DNA of 64,000 bases, taken from NCBI GenBank assembly GCA_029237695.1, contig CM055275.1:86850433-86914432 (forward strand), written 5' to 3'. This stretch comes from Conchocele bisecta. Taxonomy: Eukaryota; Mollusca; Bivalvia; Lucinida; Thyasiridae. The position numbers and the translations under genes are program-made. The notes beneath the pieces are model-generated. The model searched no databases and was not told the origin of the DNA. It saw only the letters and a program-made list of their open reading frames with translations. Shown piece by piece: positions 22,145-35,084 of this stretch (position 1 is the first letter of the stretch; every line of letters begins with the position of its first letter).

Positions 22145-25100
22145 CTCGACTATTCGAAGAATAGTTAGAGCTTCTGTTGTCACCCCGGCGTCGGCGTCGG
22201 CTTCACCGTCACGCCTTGGTTAAGGTTTTTAGTCAATCTTGTATATGGTTTACTACTGGCCCTACACCCACCATACTTGCACAGCTTCATCTCCTAGTGA
22301 TGTACATCAACAACCCCTGATCTATATTTGACCTCTTGGCCTACATTTCCTCTTGAATTACTTAGTTAATTCCCCTTAGTTAAGGTTTTTAGTCAACCTT
22401 GGTTGAGGTTTTTAGTCAACCTTGGTTAAGGTTTTTAGTCAAGCTTGTACATGGAATACTATTGTGCATACAGACATCATATTTGGACAACCTTTTCTCA
22501 TAGGGATGTACATCAATAACCCCTGATCTATATTTGACCTTGACCTACATTTCCTGACCTACATTTCCTCTTGAATAACTTAGTTAATTCCCCTTGGTTA
22601 AGGTTTTTAGTCAAGCTTGTATATGGAATACTACTGGCCCTACACCCACCATACTTGGACAACTTCATCTCCTAATGATGTACATCAACAACCCCTGATC
22701 TATATTTGACCTTGACCTACATTTCCTCTTGACTTACTTAGTTAATTCCATTGGTTAAGGTTTTTAGTCAACCTTCGTTAAGGTTTTTAGCTCGACTATT
22801 CGAAGAATAGTTAGAGCTTATGTTGTCACCCCGGCGTCGGCGTCGGCGTCACCGTCACGCCTTGGTTAAGGTTTTTAGTCAACCTTGTATATGAAATACT
22901 ACTGGCCCTACACCCACCATACTTGGACAACTTCATCTCCTAGTGATGTACAGCAATAACCCCTGATGTATATTTGACCTTGACCTACATTTAACCTTGA
23001 ATTACTTAGTTAATTCCCCTTGGTTAAGGCTTTTAGTCAACCTTGGTTAAGGTTTTTAGTCAAGCTTGTACATGGAATACTATTGTGCATACAGACACCA
23101 TACTTGGACAACCTTTTCTCATAGGGATGTACATCAATATCCCCTGATCTATATTTGACCTTGACCTACATTTCCTCTTGAATTACTTAGTTAATTCCCC
23201 TTGGTTAAGGTTTTTAGTCAAGCTTGTATATGTAATACTACTGGCCCTACACCCACCATACTTGGACAACTTCATCTCCTAGTGATGTACATTAATAACC
23301 CCTGATCTATATTTGACCGTGACCTACATTTTACCTTGAATTACTTAGTTAATTCCCCTTGGTTAAGGTTTTTTGTCAACCTTGGTTAAGGTTTTTAGTT
23401 AAGCTTGTACATAAAATCCTATTGTGCATACAGACTCCATACTTGGACAACCTTTTCTCATAGGGATGTACATCAATAAACCCTAATCTATATTTGACTT
23501 TGACCTACATTTCTTCTTCAATTACTTAGTTAATTCCCCTTGGTTAAGGTTTTTAGTCAAGCTTGTATATGTAATACTACTGGCCCTGCACCCACCATAC
23601 TTGGACAACTTCATTTCCTAGTGATGTACATCAACAACCCCTGATCTATATTTGACCTTGACCTACATTTAACCTTGAATTACTTAGTTAATTTCCCTTG
23701 GTTAAGGCTTTAGTCAACCTTGGTTAAAGTTTTTACTCAAGCTTGTACATGAAATACTATTGTGCATACAGACACCATACTTGGACAACCTTTTCTCATA
23801 GTGATGTACATCAATAACCCCTGATCTATATTTGATATTGACCTACATTTCCTCTTGAATTACTTAGTTAATTCGCCTTGGTTTAGGTTTTTAGTCAAGC
23901 TTGTAGATGGAATACTCCTGGCCCTACACTAACCATACTTGGACAACTTCATCTCCTAGTGATGTACATCAACAACCCCTGACCTATATTTGACCTTCAC
24001 CTACATTTAACCTTGAATTACTTAGTTAATTCCCTTTGGTTAAGGTTTTTAGTCAACCTTGGTTAAGGTTTTTACTCAAGCTTGTACATGGAATACTATT
24101 GTGGATACAGACACCATACTTGGACAACCTTTTCTCATAGTGATGTACATCAATAACCCCTTATCTATATTTGACCTTGACCTATATTTCCTCTTGAATT
24201 ACTTAGTTAATTCTCTTTGGTTAAGGTTTTTAGTCAAGCTTGTAGATGGAATACTCCTGGCCCTACACCAACCATACTTGGACAACTTCATCTCCTAGTG
24301 ATGTACATCAGCAACCCCTGACCTATAGTTGACCTTGACCTACATTTAACCTTCAATTACTTTGTTAATTCCCCTTGGTTACGGTTTTTAGTCAACCTTG
24401 GTTAAGGGTTTTAGTCAAGCTTGTACATGGAATACTATTGTGCATACAGACACCATACTTGGATAACTTTTTCTCATAGGGATGTACATCAATAACCCCT
24501 GACCTATATTTTACCTTCACCTACATTTAACCTTGAATTACTTGGTTAATGTTTATAGTCAAGCTTGTACATGGAATACTCCTGGGCCTACATCAACCAT
24601 ACTTGGACAACTTCATCTCCTAGTGATGCACATCAATCATTCATGACCTATATTTGACCTTGACTTACTTGTATCCTTGGATTACTTACTTGTTTCCCCT
24701 TGGTTAAGGTTTTTAGTCAAACTTGTATATGGAATACTCATGTGCCTACAGCAACCATACTTGGAAAACTTCTTCTCCTAGTGATGTACATCAATAACCC
24801 CTGACTTATATCTGACATTGACCTTCATTTAACCTTGAATTACTTACTTAATTTCCCTTGGTTAAGGTTTTTCGTCAACCTTGGTTAAGGTTTTTATGCA
24901 GGCCGCAGCCACCTTGTTTGTCAAGCTATCTGTACATCGACAACCCTCGTAGTCGAGCTATGCTGTTCTCCTACAGCTCTTGTTAGTCAAGCTTGTATAT
25001 GGAATACTAGTGTGCATACAGACACCATACTTGGATAACCTTTTCTCATAGGGATGTATATTTGACCTTGACCTACATTTCCTCTTGAATTACTTACTTA

Positions 25101-25722
25101 ATTCCCCTTGGTTAAGGTTTTTATTCAACCTTGGTTAAGGTTTTTACTCAAGCTTGTGCATGGAACACTATTGTGCATACAGACACCATACTTTGACCTA
25201 CATTTAACCTTGAATTACTTAGTTAATTCACCTTGGTTACTGTTTTTAGTCAACCTTGGTTAAGGTTTTTAGTCAAGCTTGTAGATGGAATACTATTGTG
25301 CATACATACACCATACTTGGATAACTTATTCTCATAGGGATGTACATCAATAACCCCTGACCTATATTTTACCTTCACCTACATTTAACCTTGAATTACT
25401 TACTTATTTCCCCTTGGTTAAGGTTTGTACTCAAAATTGGTTAATGTTTATAGTCAAGCTTGTATATGGAATACTCCTGGGCCTACAGCAACCATACTTG
25501 GACAACTTCATCTCCTAGTGATGTACATCAATAACCCCTGACCTATATCTGACATTGACCTACATTTAACCTTGAATTACTTACTTAATTTCCCTTGGTT
25601 AAGGTATTTAGTCAACCTTGGTTAAGGTTTTTATGCAGGCCACGGCCACCTTGTTTGTCAAGCTATGTGTACATCGACAACCCTCGTAGTCGAGCTATCC
25701 TGTTCTCCTACAGCTCTTGTTT
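22145..25722. repeat. Dimeric ~340-bp tandem repeat array with element-like ends
   Basis: Monomers of about 180 and 160 bp alternate. Type A has ACTATTGTGCATACAGACAC and TTTTCTCATAGGGATG; type B has ACTACTGGCCCTACACCC and TTCATCTCCTAGTGATG. Both share TTGGTTAAGGTTTTTAGTCA. Two copies of a start hairpin (AGCTCGACTATTCGAAGAAT, at about 22145 and 22793) and two copies of an end (TCGTAGTCGAGCTATGCTGT, near 24950, and a variant near 25690) suggest nested or duplicated transposon-like units built around the array. Confidence 0.85.
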
Positions 25723-28165
25723 GATGTGCAATGATCATCCTTCATAATCTGTCGAAAATATTATTTCTTTCAGGTGACTCATTTAATTAGTATAAATAAT
25801 GAAAATCACAATAACTTATAATATTGCTCGTTAGAAACGTGACGACTGTTTCACAGATGGAATGGCGAACAGTGCAGATCCTGATCAGACTGTGCGTAAG
25901 CACAAGCTGATCAGGAGCTACACTAGTCGCAAAACCCATACGTCCAATTTCTCCAGTCACAACCACACAGACCCTAGCCAATACCAAGAACGGAATATAT
26001 TATAATCATGATAATGCAGACTATTTTTGGTAATGAAACGATATTTTGCCGATTTGCATTGAAGCTATACAGCTATATTAATACATTTACATAACTTGCT
26101 GATCTAAATTGTGGCTTTATACGTGTTTAAATCATGTAAATATGCATGCACATGTACTCGTAAATGATTTACGTCTTTCAACTGCTAGATATTTTGCCAC
26201 AGTTAGATCACTGTTCGTCCGCATGTACGAGAAGCTAATGCGCGAACTTTAGCGAGTGGATTATCGATCGTACATGTGGAGGAACGTGGTTCAACTGCAG
26301 GCCCGTAGCGGTGAATAAAATAATGGCCCGGCGGACTAGTGAGCGGAGGCTCCCCACCCCCCCCACCCATCCCCCCCCCACTCCCCACACCGAAAATAAA
26401 TTTTAGACCTGGGTGGCGCGGTGGTGGTCTACGGCCGTGAACTATCATCATGGCCACATTGTCCATACACTGTGTAAATATTTATCATCAAAAACCGTTT
26501 GCCTATTATGATACGGTCTGGCACATGAACGGGATATGGAAAAACCATATATACAAACCCGGGACCCAATAGCACACGACAAACACGTGTATATTACCAT
26601 ACTAGTACCAGGATATTAATATAAAATATAAGATATGGGATCCCCCAATGGGTCTGTACTATATCGGAACTGGCCTGGGAAAGTCTCTCCGGCAGTGATT
26701 GCCTTGCTGAGGATTATAGTCTGTTTCACGAGACCTATATTACGGCTCTATAAACATGATAAATAATGCAAAAACTATATATTTTTCGATAATATTAAAT
26801 TATAGCAAAATTTAAAAATTAGCGACATTTGGTCCAATATTGATTTTACTGCGAAAAAACAATTTCCCCATGTTAAATCCCCATAGACATCTTCACAGAG
26901 TGAAGATATCTCTGGGGATTTAACATGGGAAAATTGTTATAGTTTCAGAAATAGTGGACCGATTTTTAAAATGTAACTTTTGTTTTCTTAGTTAGATCAT
27001 TTCCAAGCTATCTAGCTAGATTTAAGAATTAATTTCCTTTTTTTTACGTTTTTCGACTAGTCCTTCAGGTTCTCCACTTCTTTCCCCCCATTAAATTCCC
27101 ATAGAGAACTAATTTTTCGTAATAAAATCAATATTTGACAAAATTTCACGAAATAAATTCTTAAATTTTGATAACATTTAATATTATCCAAAAAAATACT
27201 GTTTTTGCATTGTTTATATGGCCGTAAACTTTGGGCAGGTTTCGTGATATAAATATAATGATAAGGTCAGGACCCCCCGCCCCGCCCCTCTCTCCCCAAT
27301 GGGTCTGTACTAGATCGGAACTGGCCCGGGAAATTCTCTCCGGCATGGATTGCCTTACTGAGGATTAGTACTGGGACGCCGAGCAAGAAAGTGCGCCGAA
27401 TCTCATAGCATCAATACAATAGTAGATGCTGTTTTAGACCGGCAGTAAAACGCTGGCATCCGTCACCTGGTAGCTGTTCGATCACAGCTCTTCACGGACG
27501 TCTGTGAAGACGGCACTACTTTCCGGTGTGAGGTGGTTTTCCCCGGGTACTCAGGCCCCCCCCCCCCCCCTCACACACACAAATCTCACGGAGTAATGTA
27601 TTTTAGGCCGGAATTGACCGCCCGCATTACTCTAGATTAAATGTCATTGACTGTGACATGCATCGTATGAAATCAAATTTTAGAATTTTCGGAACAGGAC
27701 CGACGGTATGGAACTTTCTTTATCAATTCCAAGAAACTGTAAGTTGCAAGACTTTGGCTCAGAAGGCTAAACACTGCCAGTTTGATACTTATTTACACAC
27801 ACGTCACTTACTGCATCTCACTAATAGGCATACATATGGGTAAAATGCCGCACCGCCGTGTAGTATCTCCTCTCTTTCAACTCGTCTTCATGAATGTAAC
27901 GAATTGTCATCTAACCAAATAACAACAGATAGACGCTATGTATCCACAACTGAATTCGAATAATAGCCTTTTGTATACGACTAGCCGCGAAACGACCGTA
28001 GCTGGTCCCAAAAAACAAAAAAATATCATATTTTGCATAACCCAACCCCATATAGATCCTTCCCTGTTTGATCTACTTTGCCTGAACAACCCTCAAATAG
28101 CATCATCATGTTATAGGAAAACGCAATTATCTTAATTTATCCATTCATCCATCCTAATTGCTATC
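25723..28165. other. Repeat debris, no gene seen
   Basis: Holds a copy of the GATCCTGATCAGACTGTGCG repeat (25850-25930) and a C-rich stretch at 26350-26385. A hairpin lies at 26866-26940. A duplicated block containing TCTGTACTAGATCGGAACTG occurs at about 26640-26720 and 27290-27370. A poly-C run is near 27550. No exon-like pattern. Confidence 0.5.
26866..26940. repeat. Hairpin CCCCATGTTAAATCCCC
   Basis: Arms TTTCCCCATGTTAAATCCCC and GGGGATTTAACATGGGAAAA around GAAGATATC-like loop sequence. Half copies occur near 6490 and 27085. Confidence 0.7.
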
Positions 28166-28169
28166 AGTC

Positions 28170-28560
28170 ACATCCACCGCCGTGTTAAGCATGGTGCCAA
28201 AAAGCAGTTAATTATGGACGGTCCGACTTGACCGCGAGCATTCTTTTTCACAGCATGTGCAACACTTATGCTAACCAGCATAGAAGCGACCTATGATAAT
28301 TGTAAAATAATCGATCGCATCTGCTATTACGACTGACTTATAATGTGAAAACTCTAATTTCCAAATTATGATGTAAAACACAAGAGATAATGGCTGTGTG
28401 AGAAGGTGATGACTGTTCAACGCTGCTGGTTCTTAACTGTGGTTCCCTTAATTCCCATGTACTGACGCGATAACTGTAAAGTTTATCGATCACCATTTCC
28501 TTAATCCGTCGCAATGGTGATTATACGCGCCATAAACCACGTGATAAACCACATGATATA
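28170..28560. repeat. ~400-bp duplication, copy 1
   Basis: Matches 29310-29985 (AATTATGGACG..CCGACTTGACCGCGAGC ... CCCATGTACTGACGCGATAA) once the MITE at 29527-29845 is removed from the second copy. Confidence 0.8.
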
Positions 28561-28742
28561 TGAAGACTCGGCCGTATCAGTATTGAGTGGAGATTCTTGG
28601 AAACTGATTTTGCGGTGTTTTCAATTGACCACCGCAAAATCAGTTTCCAAGAATCTCCCACACTCAAATTGACCACCGCAAAAATCAATTCCAATAATCT
28701 CCACTCAATACTGATACGGCCGAGTCTTCATATATCATGTGC
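28552..28742. repeat. Long palindrome (GACTCGGCCGTATCAG)
   Basis: Arms ACATGATATATGAAGACTCG ... GGAAACTGATTTTGCGGTG and the complementary right side ending CGAGTCTTCATATATCATGT. The right arm contains an extra duplicated inner block. Confidence 0.8.
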
Positions 28743-29309
28743 ACTCATACTCAGCCCCTTAACCACGGTCTGACATACTTGCACAGTGCGAAAGGAGACT
28801 GAACTAGCTATGTTAAAGTAAAACCGTCCCTCGTAATTTAACCTACTTAATTTAAAGCACGTATTTCGACTGCAGTGTAATCTGATATAAATTCGGGGAA
28901 AACAAACGGATCAACGGCCATTGGCTTGAAAAAACAAATCTGGGCCAGGTATGGAAGGTTCTGTGAACCAATTCCACCCTTAAATATGAGATCACTAACT
29001 AACTCAATACTGACCATTACATGCCACTCTCAGACTAAGTAAATGTTCAGGCTGTTCCGTGTTTGTTATTTGTTATATGATAAATACAGCTGATAGCGTA
29101 GCCCAATATTCACGCAGTCTGATCGGGCATACAATTACCATCTTATTTTTCTACTAACTAATTTATCTCTAGCAATACTAAACAATTATCTATGTTTGCA
29201 GCTACTATTCTGAGGATACGTTTTAATCAATCTTGTAGCAACAGAGCATATGGTATAACATTGTTTTAAACATCGTTTAGATGAAATCAATCCCAATCGT
29301 GTCAGTCAG

Positions 29310-29985
29310 TGGTCAGCCATAAATCCACTTAATTATGGACGACCGACTTGACCGCGAGCTCCTTATCACAGCATGGTGCAACACTCATGCTACCAGCATA
29401 GAAAGCGACCATGATATTGTAAAGAAATCAATCGCATATGCTATTACGACTGACTGATAAGGTGCAAAATTCAATTACCAAATTATGATGTATAACCCAG
29501 TTATCATGGTTAATGTGAGAAGGTGATATAGAGAACAGTAGGTTAGTGGCCGTGAATGGCAAAAACATATCTGACAAGGCTTAGGAAACGGGATGGGCGA
29601 GGCTCTGCCGAGCACATCCCGTTTCCGTGCTGCGCCAGATATTTTTGCCATTCACGGCACTAACCTACTATTCTATTATGCGTCAACACATTCAAATAAA
29701 TGGCTTTAAAATGCAAGAAAATAAAAACCCAGCCACCGCACATATTCCATACGCAGTGATTAGGTCCGTATTGACAGGATATCAAATATGTTTCACGGCA
29801 CCGTGTTTCACGCACATACGCACTGTGTTGACGGGATAAGACGGCTTACGCTGCTGGTTATTAACGGTGGTTCCCTTAATTCCCATGTACTGACGCGATA
29901 ACTAAAGTTTATCGATCACCATTCCGTAATCCGTCGCGATTACACAATGGTGATTATACGACGCCATAAACCACGTAATTATGGA
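29310..29985. repeat. ~400-bp duplication, copy 2, with MITE insertion
   Basis: Same block as 28170-28560. It is interrupted after GAGAAGGTGAT(A) by the composite MITE and resumes at ACGCTGCTGGTTATTAACGG. Confidence 0.8.
29527..29845. repeat. Composite MITE (AATAGTAGGTTAGTG family), copy 3
   Basis: Opposite orientation to copies 1 and 2: palindrome first, then the ...GTCAACAC ... GTGTTGACGGGATAAG part. The intact outer copy of the duplication (28170-28560) gives the empty site. Confidence 0.85.
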
Positions 29986-29999
29986 AGAGACCATCGCAA

Positions 30000-32160
30000 A
30001 ATCAGTTTCCAAGTAACTATGTCAGCACCACAAACTGTCATTGAATGTGGCTACCAGCATGAACCGGCCATGCTAGCTATTTGTGTTGAGGGCTCATTGC
30101 AGTCAATCTTCCAGCAAACACTATATTGTAAAACACTTGTAACATGCACAGTCACATACATTGCCAAATAAATTTCATTTTGTTAACTTCATTGTGTATA
30201 CATTGATACAGTTTTGTCTTACTGTTACATAGGGTAGCCTATGTATTGGAATCGCGTCGGACAGTTAGCCAACGCCCAGACCCCCCCCCCCCACCCCCCC
30301 CCCCCCACCCCACCTTAGATGGGCTAGTCCGTAGTGATAATCGTGGTAATAACCATAACAACAAAATGCATTGTGTTACTCAACGTTTAAACTGTCATAC
30401 GCAACCGCTAATTGATAATAATATTATGAAAAACTACTTGCACAGAACAATATCGACTACGATGTTCTACGTACAAAAATACATCGGATTATTATTTTGT
30501 ACGCTATTCAAGTTGTTATTCCACCATTTGGCGTCACAAATCGTGCGGTCATCGCTAAATTTAGTAACAGGCTATAGTTTTCGGCAGAGTTAACTCCCCT
30601 CCGAATACTCTCCAACCACCGGATAAACACGTGTAAAACGCGTGACCGTGACGGGCTACAACAAAGCCGTGTTAAAGGAATTAGCGACCTCCGTCGAGGG
30701 GTTACAGCTACCTGTTGACCCAGATTTGTTTAATGATCGCGATTGTGTCGCAACAAAACTCGCACGTGTGGGTCTAACGTGTGGATGTTAATCCTCATTC
30801 TATCGATGGATTTAAAGGGATTTTTGTGACATTCCCGAATTCGGCCTGATTGACAAAGTGTATGGTGGCCAATACACGCCAACATGGGTGTCAATTCTAC
30901 GTTCAGGGAAGGGGGTCAATAAGTCAGTATTTAAGGTGATAACTTACAGTCAGGGAACAAAATAATGACAGTATAACACGTCCAGCGTAGATTAATACCC
31001 ATATTAATGCAAGTACTGAAAATACGACAAAAAAAAAATTCTAACAAGTTTGGGCTTCCATACATTGAACGTTTTGTCAGCGGTTTCCCCAATGACGTCA
31101 TTTGTATGTTTTAATATACTCGATCCGGGGCCAACTATTTCATTCACAAAACAGAAGTAAACATGGCCATGTCAAAGGAATGCAGAAACTTTAACAAAAA
31201 TCCTGCTACAACATTGTTTTGTACCGACAAGGCATTTTCAGGCGCGACACCGCTTCCGTGGCGGAATTCTTGTAACTATTGCTCTTCAATCAGTTTTCAA
31301 TATATCTATAATGATCATATATATCTGGAATATGTATGTATACTTGAATTGATGATGTCTTGTATATGTGTGCCGTATCTTTTCTCCGATATGCTATGCA
31401 TAATCTGTAATGTTGTTTGAATGTTTTGGTACATACTGTACTGTACTTGTGCCATGTCAATAGTTTACCCCCTTAACCTTACCCATTAAAGCGCTGAAAA
31501 AGGAAATTGCCGTCTGCTCATTTTGTATATTTTAATATCTTTAACAACCTGTTTTGGCGGCGCAGTAGAATCGTCTCGGTATGTTTTTGAGGAGAAAATA
31601 TAAAAAATATTTAAAACAGCAGACGACAATTGTCGTTTCCAGCGCTTTAGGGGTTAATGAAACTGCAACACCAACAATCAATCAATCAATCTAGTTTAAT
31701 CTTGTAGTACCCTATGTTCAGTACTTTCAGTACTTTGATTTATTATCAAATGGAGTATCGATTGATCAGCTAGATTTGAATTTTAATCAATATGTTGGAT
31801 TAAGGGCATTAAAAAGGTGTATCTCCATTCAATACGGACTATTACATGCCACTCTCAAACTGCGTAAATGAACAAGTTCTTCCATGTTGATTCATGATTT
31901 AGATATATTTGCGAATATATGATTTATTATGTGATACAAAAAAACTGATAGCATGACCCAAGATTCGCGCAGTCTGGTCAGTGCCTACGCTGCCAGCTCA
32001 TTTGGTCTACTAATGTATATATACCGATACTAAACAATTATCTATGTTTGCAGCTACTATTCTGAGCATACGTTTTATTCGATCTTGTAGTCAACAGAGC
32101 AAATGGTATTATGTTGTTTAAGCATCGTTTGATGAGCTTAGAATCCATAAACAATATAGC
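30000..32160. other. No certain gene; poly-C run and one short coding-like frame
   Basis: Poly-C tract at about 30281-30313. An open frame without ATG at 30627-30790 (contains YNKAVLKELATSVEGLQLPV) has an unusually protein-like composition, but I recognise no family. A palindrome is at 31498-31656. The rest is AT-rich without features. Confidence 0.4.
31498..31656. repeat. Palindrome (GTCGTCTGCTG family), copy 2
   Basis: Outer arms AAATTGCCGTCTGCT / AGCAGACGACAATT; outer flanks GCGCTGAAAAAGGAAA / TTTCCAGCGC also pair. Related to 4866-5046. Confidence 0.65.
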
Positions 32161-32649
32161 TGCATGTATAATAACAATTCACAAAACACTTTGAAAACGA
32201 CCCCCAAAATCACTGGAAGCGGCATAACTCGTTTTCTGCGGACATATTCGTACCTTAGACCCTCCCGAATATGTCCGCGGATATATTGGTTCGTGCGGAC
32301 ATATTTCGTACCTTTCAATGTGGATGTAGCTGTAGACATCGGGGTTATCAGTTTTGCGGCCAATGTAGATCCAAATCAGCATGTGCATCTGCAGTCTGAT
32401 CAAGATCACCACTATTCGTCATTCCATCAATGAAACACCCATCGTGCTTCTAACACGCACTATATATCATTATTAGGCTATATAATGTGCTATTTGATCA
32501 GGATATACAAATGGTAATTGATCAGGTGCTACACAGATGTAAATTTAGAAAAAATGGGGAAAATAGACAACTTACAGAAATGGACATTTTGGCTCATACA
32601 CACTGTAGTTTGATGAATGTATACACTGTTTGCTAGTTCGTAGGACAGA

Positions 32650-33050
32650 AAAAAAAATCACCGTGATCATGATGAGAATATGCAGTGTTTTATACCGTGT
32701 TACAGTACAAAAACCCGATTCACATCCAGCATATGTCTTTGTTACACTTGTACACCGTCACACTGTAACACGAGAACATAATTTTTCACACTGTCTTTTT
32801 GTTACAGTTGTTACTATAACACGGGGTAAAATACCTTCGTTATACTTGTTACACTGTTACATCGTAACAAAATGGGCACCTCCGGCCAGTTGGTATCTGT
32901 TTGTGCAATATATGCATGATGGGGCCTATAAATAAACCGTTATGGGGGTTGATAAATAAACCGTGAGGAGGTAGGGTTGATAAATAAACCGTGACGATGG
33001 GGGGGGGGGTGTTGATAAATAAACCGTGACGGTGGGGGGGGGGCTAACCT
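32650..33050 (-). repeat. GTAACA / GATAAATAAACC repeat cluster
   Basis: Contains GTTACACTTG/ACTGTAAC runs, then GATACCA..GGC-type sequence in inverted sense (GGCCAGTTGGTATC), then the GATAAATAAACCGT minisatellite with a poly-G run at 33000. It resembles the junction seen at 18170-18420. Confidence 0.6.
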
Positions 33051-33379
33051 ACCATTCCGCCTGTGCTTAATCTTTGCCAATAGCTGTTGATTTCTTTATT
33101 TCACAATACTTGAATATTGTGCTTGAAATCAAGCTTGATTGGCTGAGCCTGAGCTGTGCTATATCTCAGGGTCTGACAACTCAAACGGCTTGATTGCGAG
33201 TACATGTTATATGTTTGCCAATATATGTTCAGAAACGTTGATAATTCGGGCAAGATAAACGCAGGCGGTTGTGTATATATTATATTTGTTTAATAACCCT
33301 CAAACTAGCAAATACATGTAATATGCCGTTGTCACACACCATATTTTCTCAAGTATTTAGTGGGTGGTTGGTTGGGAGC

Positions 33380-33780
33380 ACGTGACGGTAACTTCAACGA
33401 TCGGGATTCATCCTTACTGATATGCCGACTTATATGGAGGGTTTGGCCCTCGTTTATATTTTCGGCCTTCTGATACTCGAGAGCTAAATAATGTTATACC
33501 CCATTCAAAAAGTAATAAGATTAGTGCAGATCATATTACTTTTGGGGTTGGAGCTAAGTGACCCTGGTGTGGATTGCACCTGGCACCAGGTCAGGATATT
33601 CTAATTTCAGGGCTGAATTTATATTTTTCTGTAAACATTCAGTTCTTGATTTTGGGAATTTCCCTCATTATGGACACGTTAAATACGGGATAGTCCAACC
33701 CGTTGGCCCGGCCTTAAATGACCTCAGCTTTTGATAGGCCGTTAAACACCAATAATCAATGGATCAATCAATCTTAAAGT
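33380..33780 (+). mobile_element. SINE-like retroposon (GATAGGCCGTTAAACAC family), copy 1
   Basis: Blocks GGGTTTGGCCCTCG, TCAGGATATTCTAATTTCAG, GATTTTGGGAATTTCCCTC and TTTTGATAGGCCGTTAAACA, with a short AATCA-type tail. Other copies: 41795-41935 (3' part), 59855-59920 (minus, cut by the gap), 62371-62777 (with target duplication). Confidence 0.7.
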
Positions 33781-34111
33781 ATTGAAAACATAAACGCCAC
33801 CACCTGCGTCATTCTTGACCGGATGTCAGCGTTTCTCAGGGGCGCCGAAAGCATCATAAGATTGGTCCGGCGAAGTGTGATCATTATTTAAATCATGTAT
33901 GTGTATCAACTTAAACGATTGCTGTTGACATCGTATAAAGTATAGTTAGTGTACACCAGAAATTGCATTGGACAAATAAATATCGACTTCCTTTGAATAA
34001 ATATCGAATTTTGTTAAGATTTTGAGAAAACGCGGTTATCTCCCTTGAACTCAAGATTATTGATTTCCTTCATACCAAATAATACAAAATAGTACCAATA
34101 CAAGGTGGGAG

Positions 34112-34434
34112 CTCACGTGGTTTCCGAACGGCATGACGTCATGTTTTTTAGATGTGTTTACAGTAGATTTTCTTTAATATCTTGCTAATGGAAATGACAA
34201 TATTTTTTTATGAAATAAAAATAATTAGAGCAACATGAATGTAAGAAATAAACGGTACTATCGTATTCTTTGGAAATTTTATAAGTATTGTAAAGAACTT
34301 TCAGAGCACCAATACAACACATATGCCATCGAATTTGGTGGCTACATATCATCAAAATCCGTCCGTTTGTATCTATTTTAAAAATGACGTCACAGATTAC
34401 GTCACGTCGGAAAATCGGGTTCGGAAACCACGTG
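34112..34434. repeat. MITE with CACGTGGTTTCCGAAC termini
   Basis: Perfect 16-bp terminal inverted repeats CACGTGGTTTCCGAAC / GTTCGGAAACCACGTG, with ATGACGTCAT-type sequence just inside both ends. Confidence 0.8.
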
Positions 34435-34599
34435 ATCATACACCTTGAATATGTGTACCTGGTAATAAAAATTAAACGCTCTCTGTAATGACATCTCTAC
34501 ATGCTGAACCGAAACAAATATAACCCCTACAATACATCCTGATATGCGGGACCCCAGCTTTAATTGTGAAACTTATTGGGATTCACGCCTGAGACCACG

Positions 34600-34805
34600 T
34601 GCTCCGCTGTAATAAGGGTTCCTGTCACCAGATCAGGACACTGTCTTTCAATATTGAAAGTTGTTAACGCCTACTCCGCTGTAGTAAGGATGCCTGTCAC
34701 CAGATCAGGACACTGTCTTTCAATATTGAAAGTTGTTAACGCCTGCTCCGCTGTAGTAAGGATGCCTGTCACCAAATCAGGACACTGTCTTTCAATATTG
34801 TGAGT
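34600..34805. repeat. 81-bp tandem repeat, ~2.6 copies
   Basis: Unit contains TGCCTGTCACCAGATCAGGA and CTGTCTTTCAATATTGAAAG. Since 81 is a multiple of 3, frames on both strands stay open, which explains the overlapping small open frames. They are not genes. Confidence 0.85.
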
Positions 34806-34811
34806 TGTTAT

Positions 34812-35075
34812 CAGAGCTCCAGATAAGCTGCGTATATGCGTAAATACCCAATTAAAATGGCCAAAAACCCAATTGAAATCAGAAGTAGAGAGTATCAAAA
34901 AGCAATGAGAACAATTGTGGTACCTTTATCATGCTGCAGAAAACAATAAATATACCACAAATATAGCATATTTTTCAATGAAAACACATCTTGGTATTTT
35001 CTTTAGAATTGTCAACCAGGACGATTCTAATTGAAATGCCACCAAGACATGTTTTCATTTCTAAAGAAACTATTC
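34812..35075. repeat. CTCCAGATAAG-family element, inverted copy
   Basis: Starts GCTCCAGATAAGCTGCGT. The central hairpin has GGTATTTTCTTTAGAATTGTC / GACGATTCTAATTGAAATGCC arms, related to 12680-13045. Confidence 0.6.
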
Positions 35076-35084
35076 AATAATTAT

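Noticed and set aside
31163..31420. 85-codon frame as a host gene
   Set aside because: No recognisable domain, no splice pattern, and it decays into a hydrophobic AT-rich tail.
34576..34898. Overlapping 75-codon frames on both strands
   Set aside because: Product of an 81-bp repeat whose length is a multiple of three.
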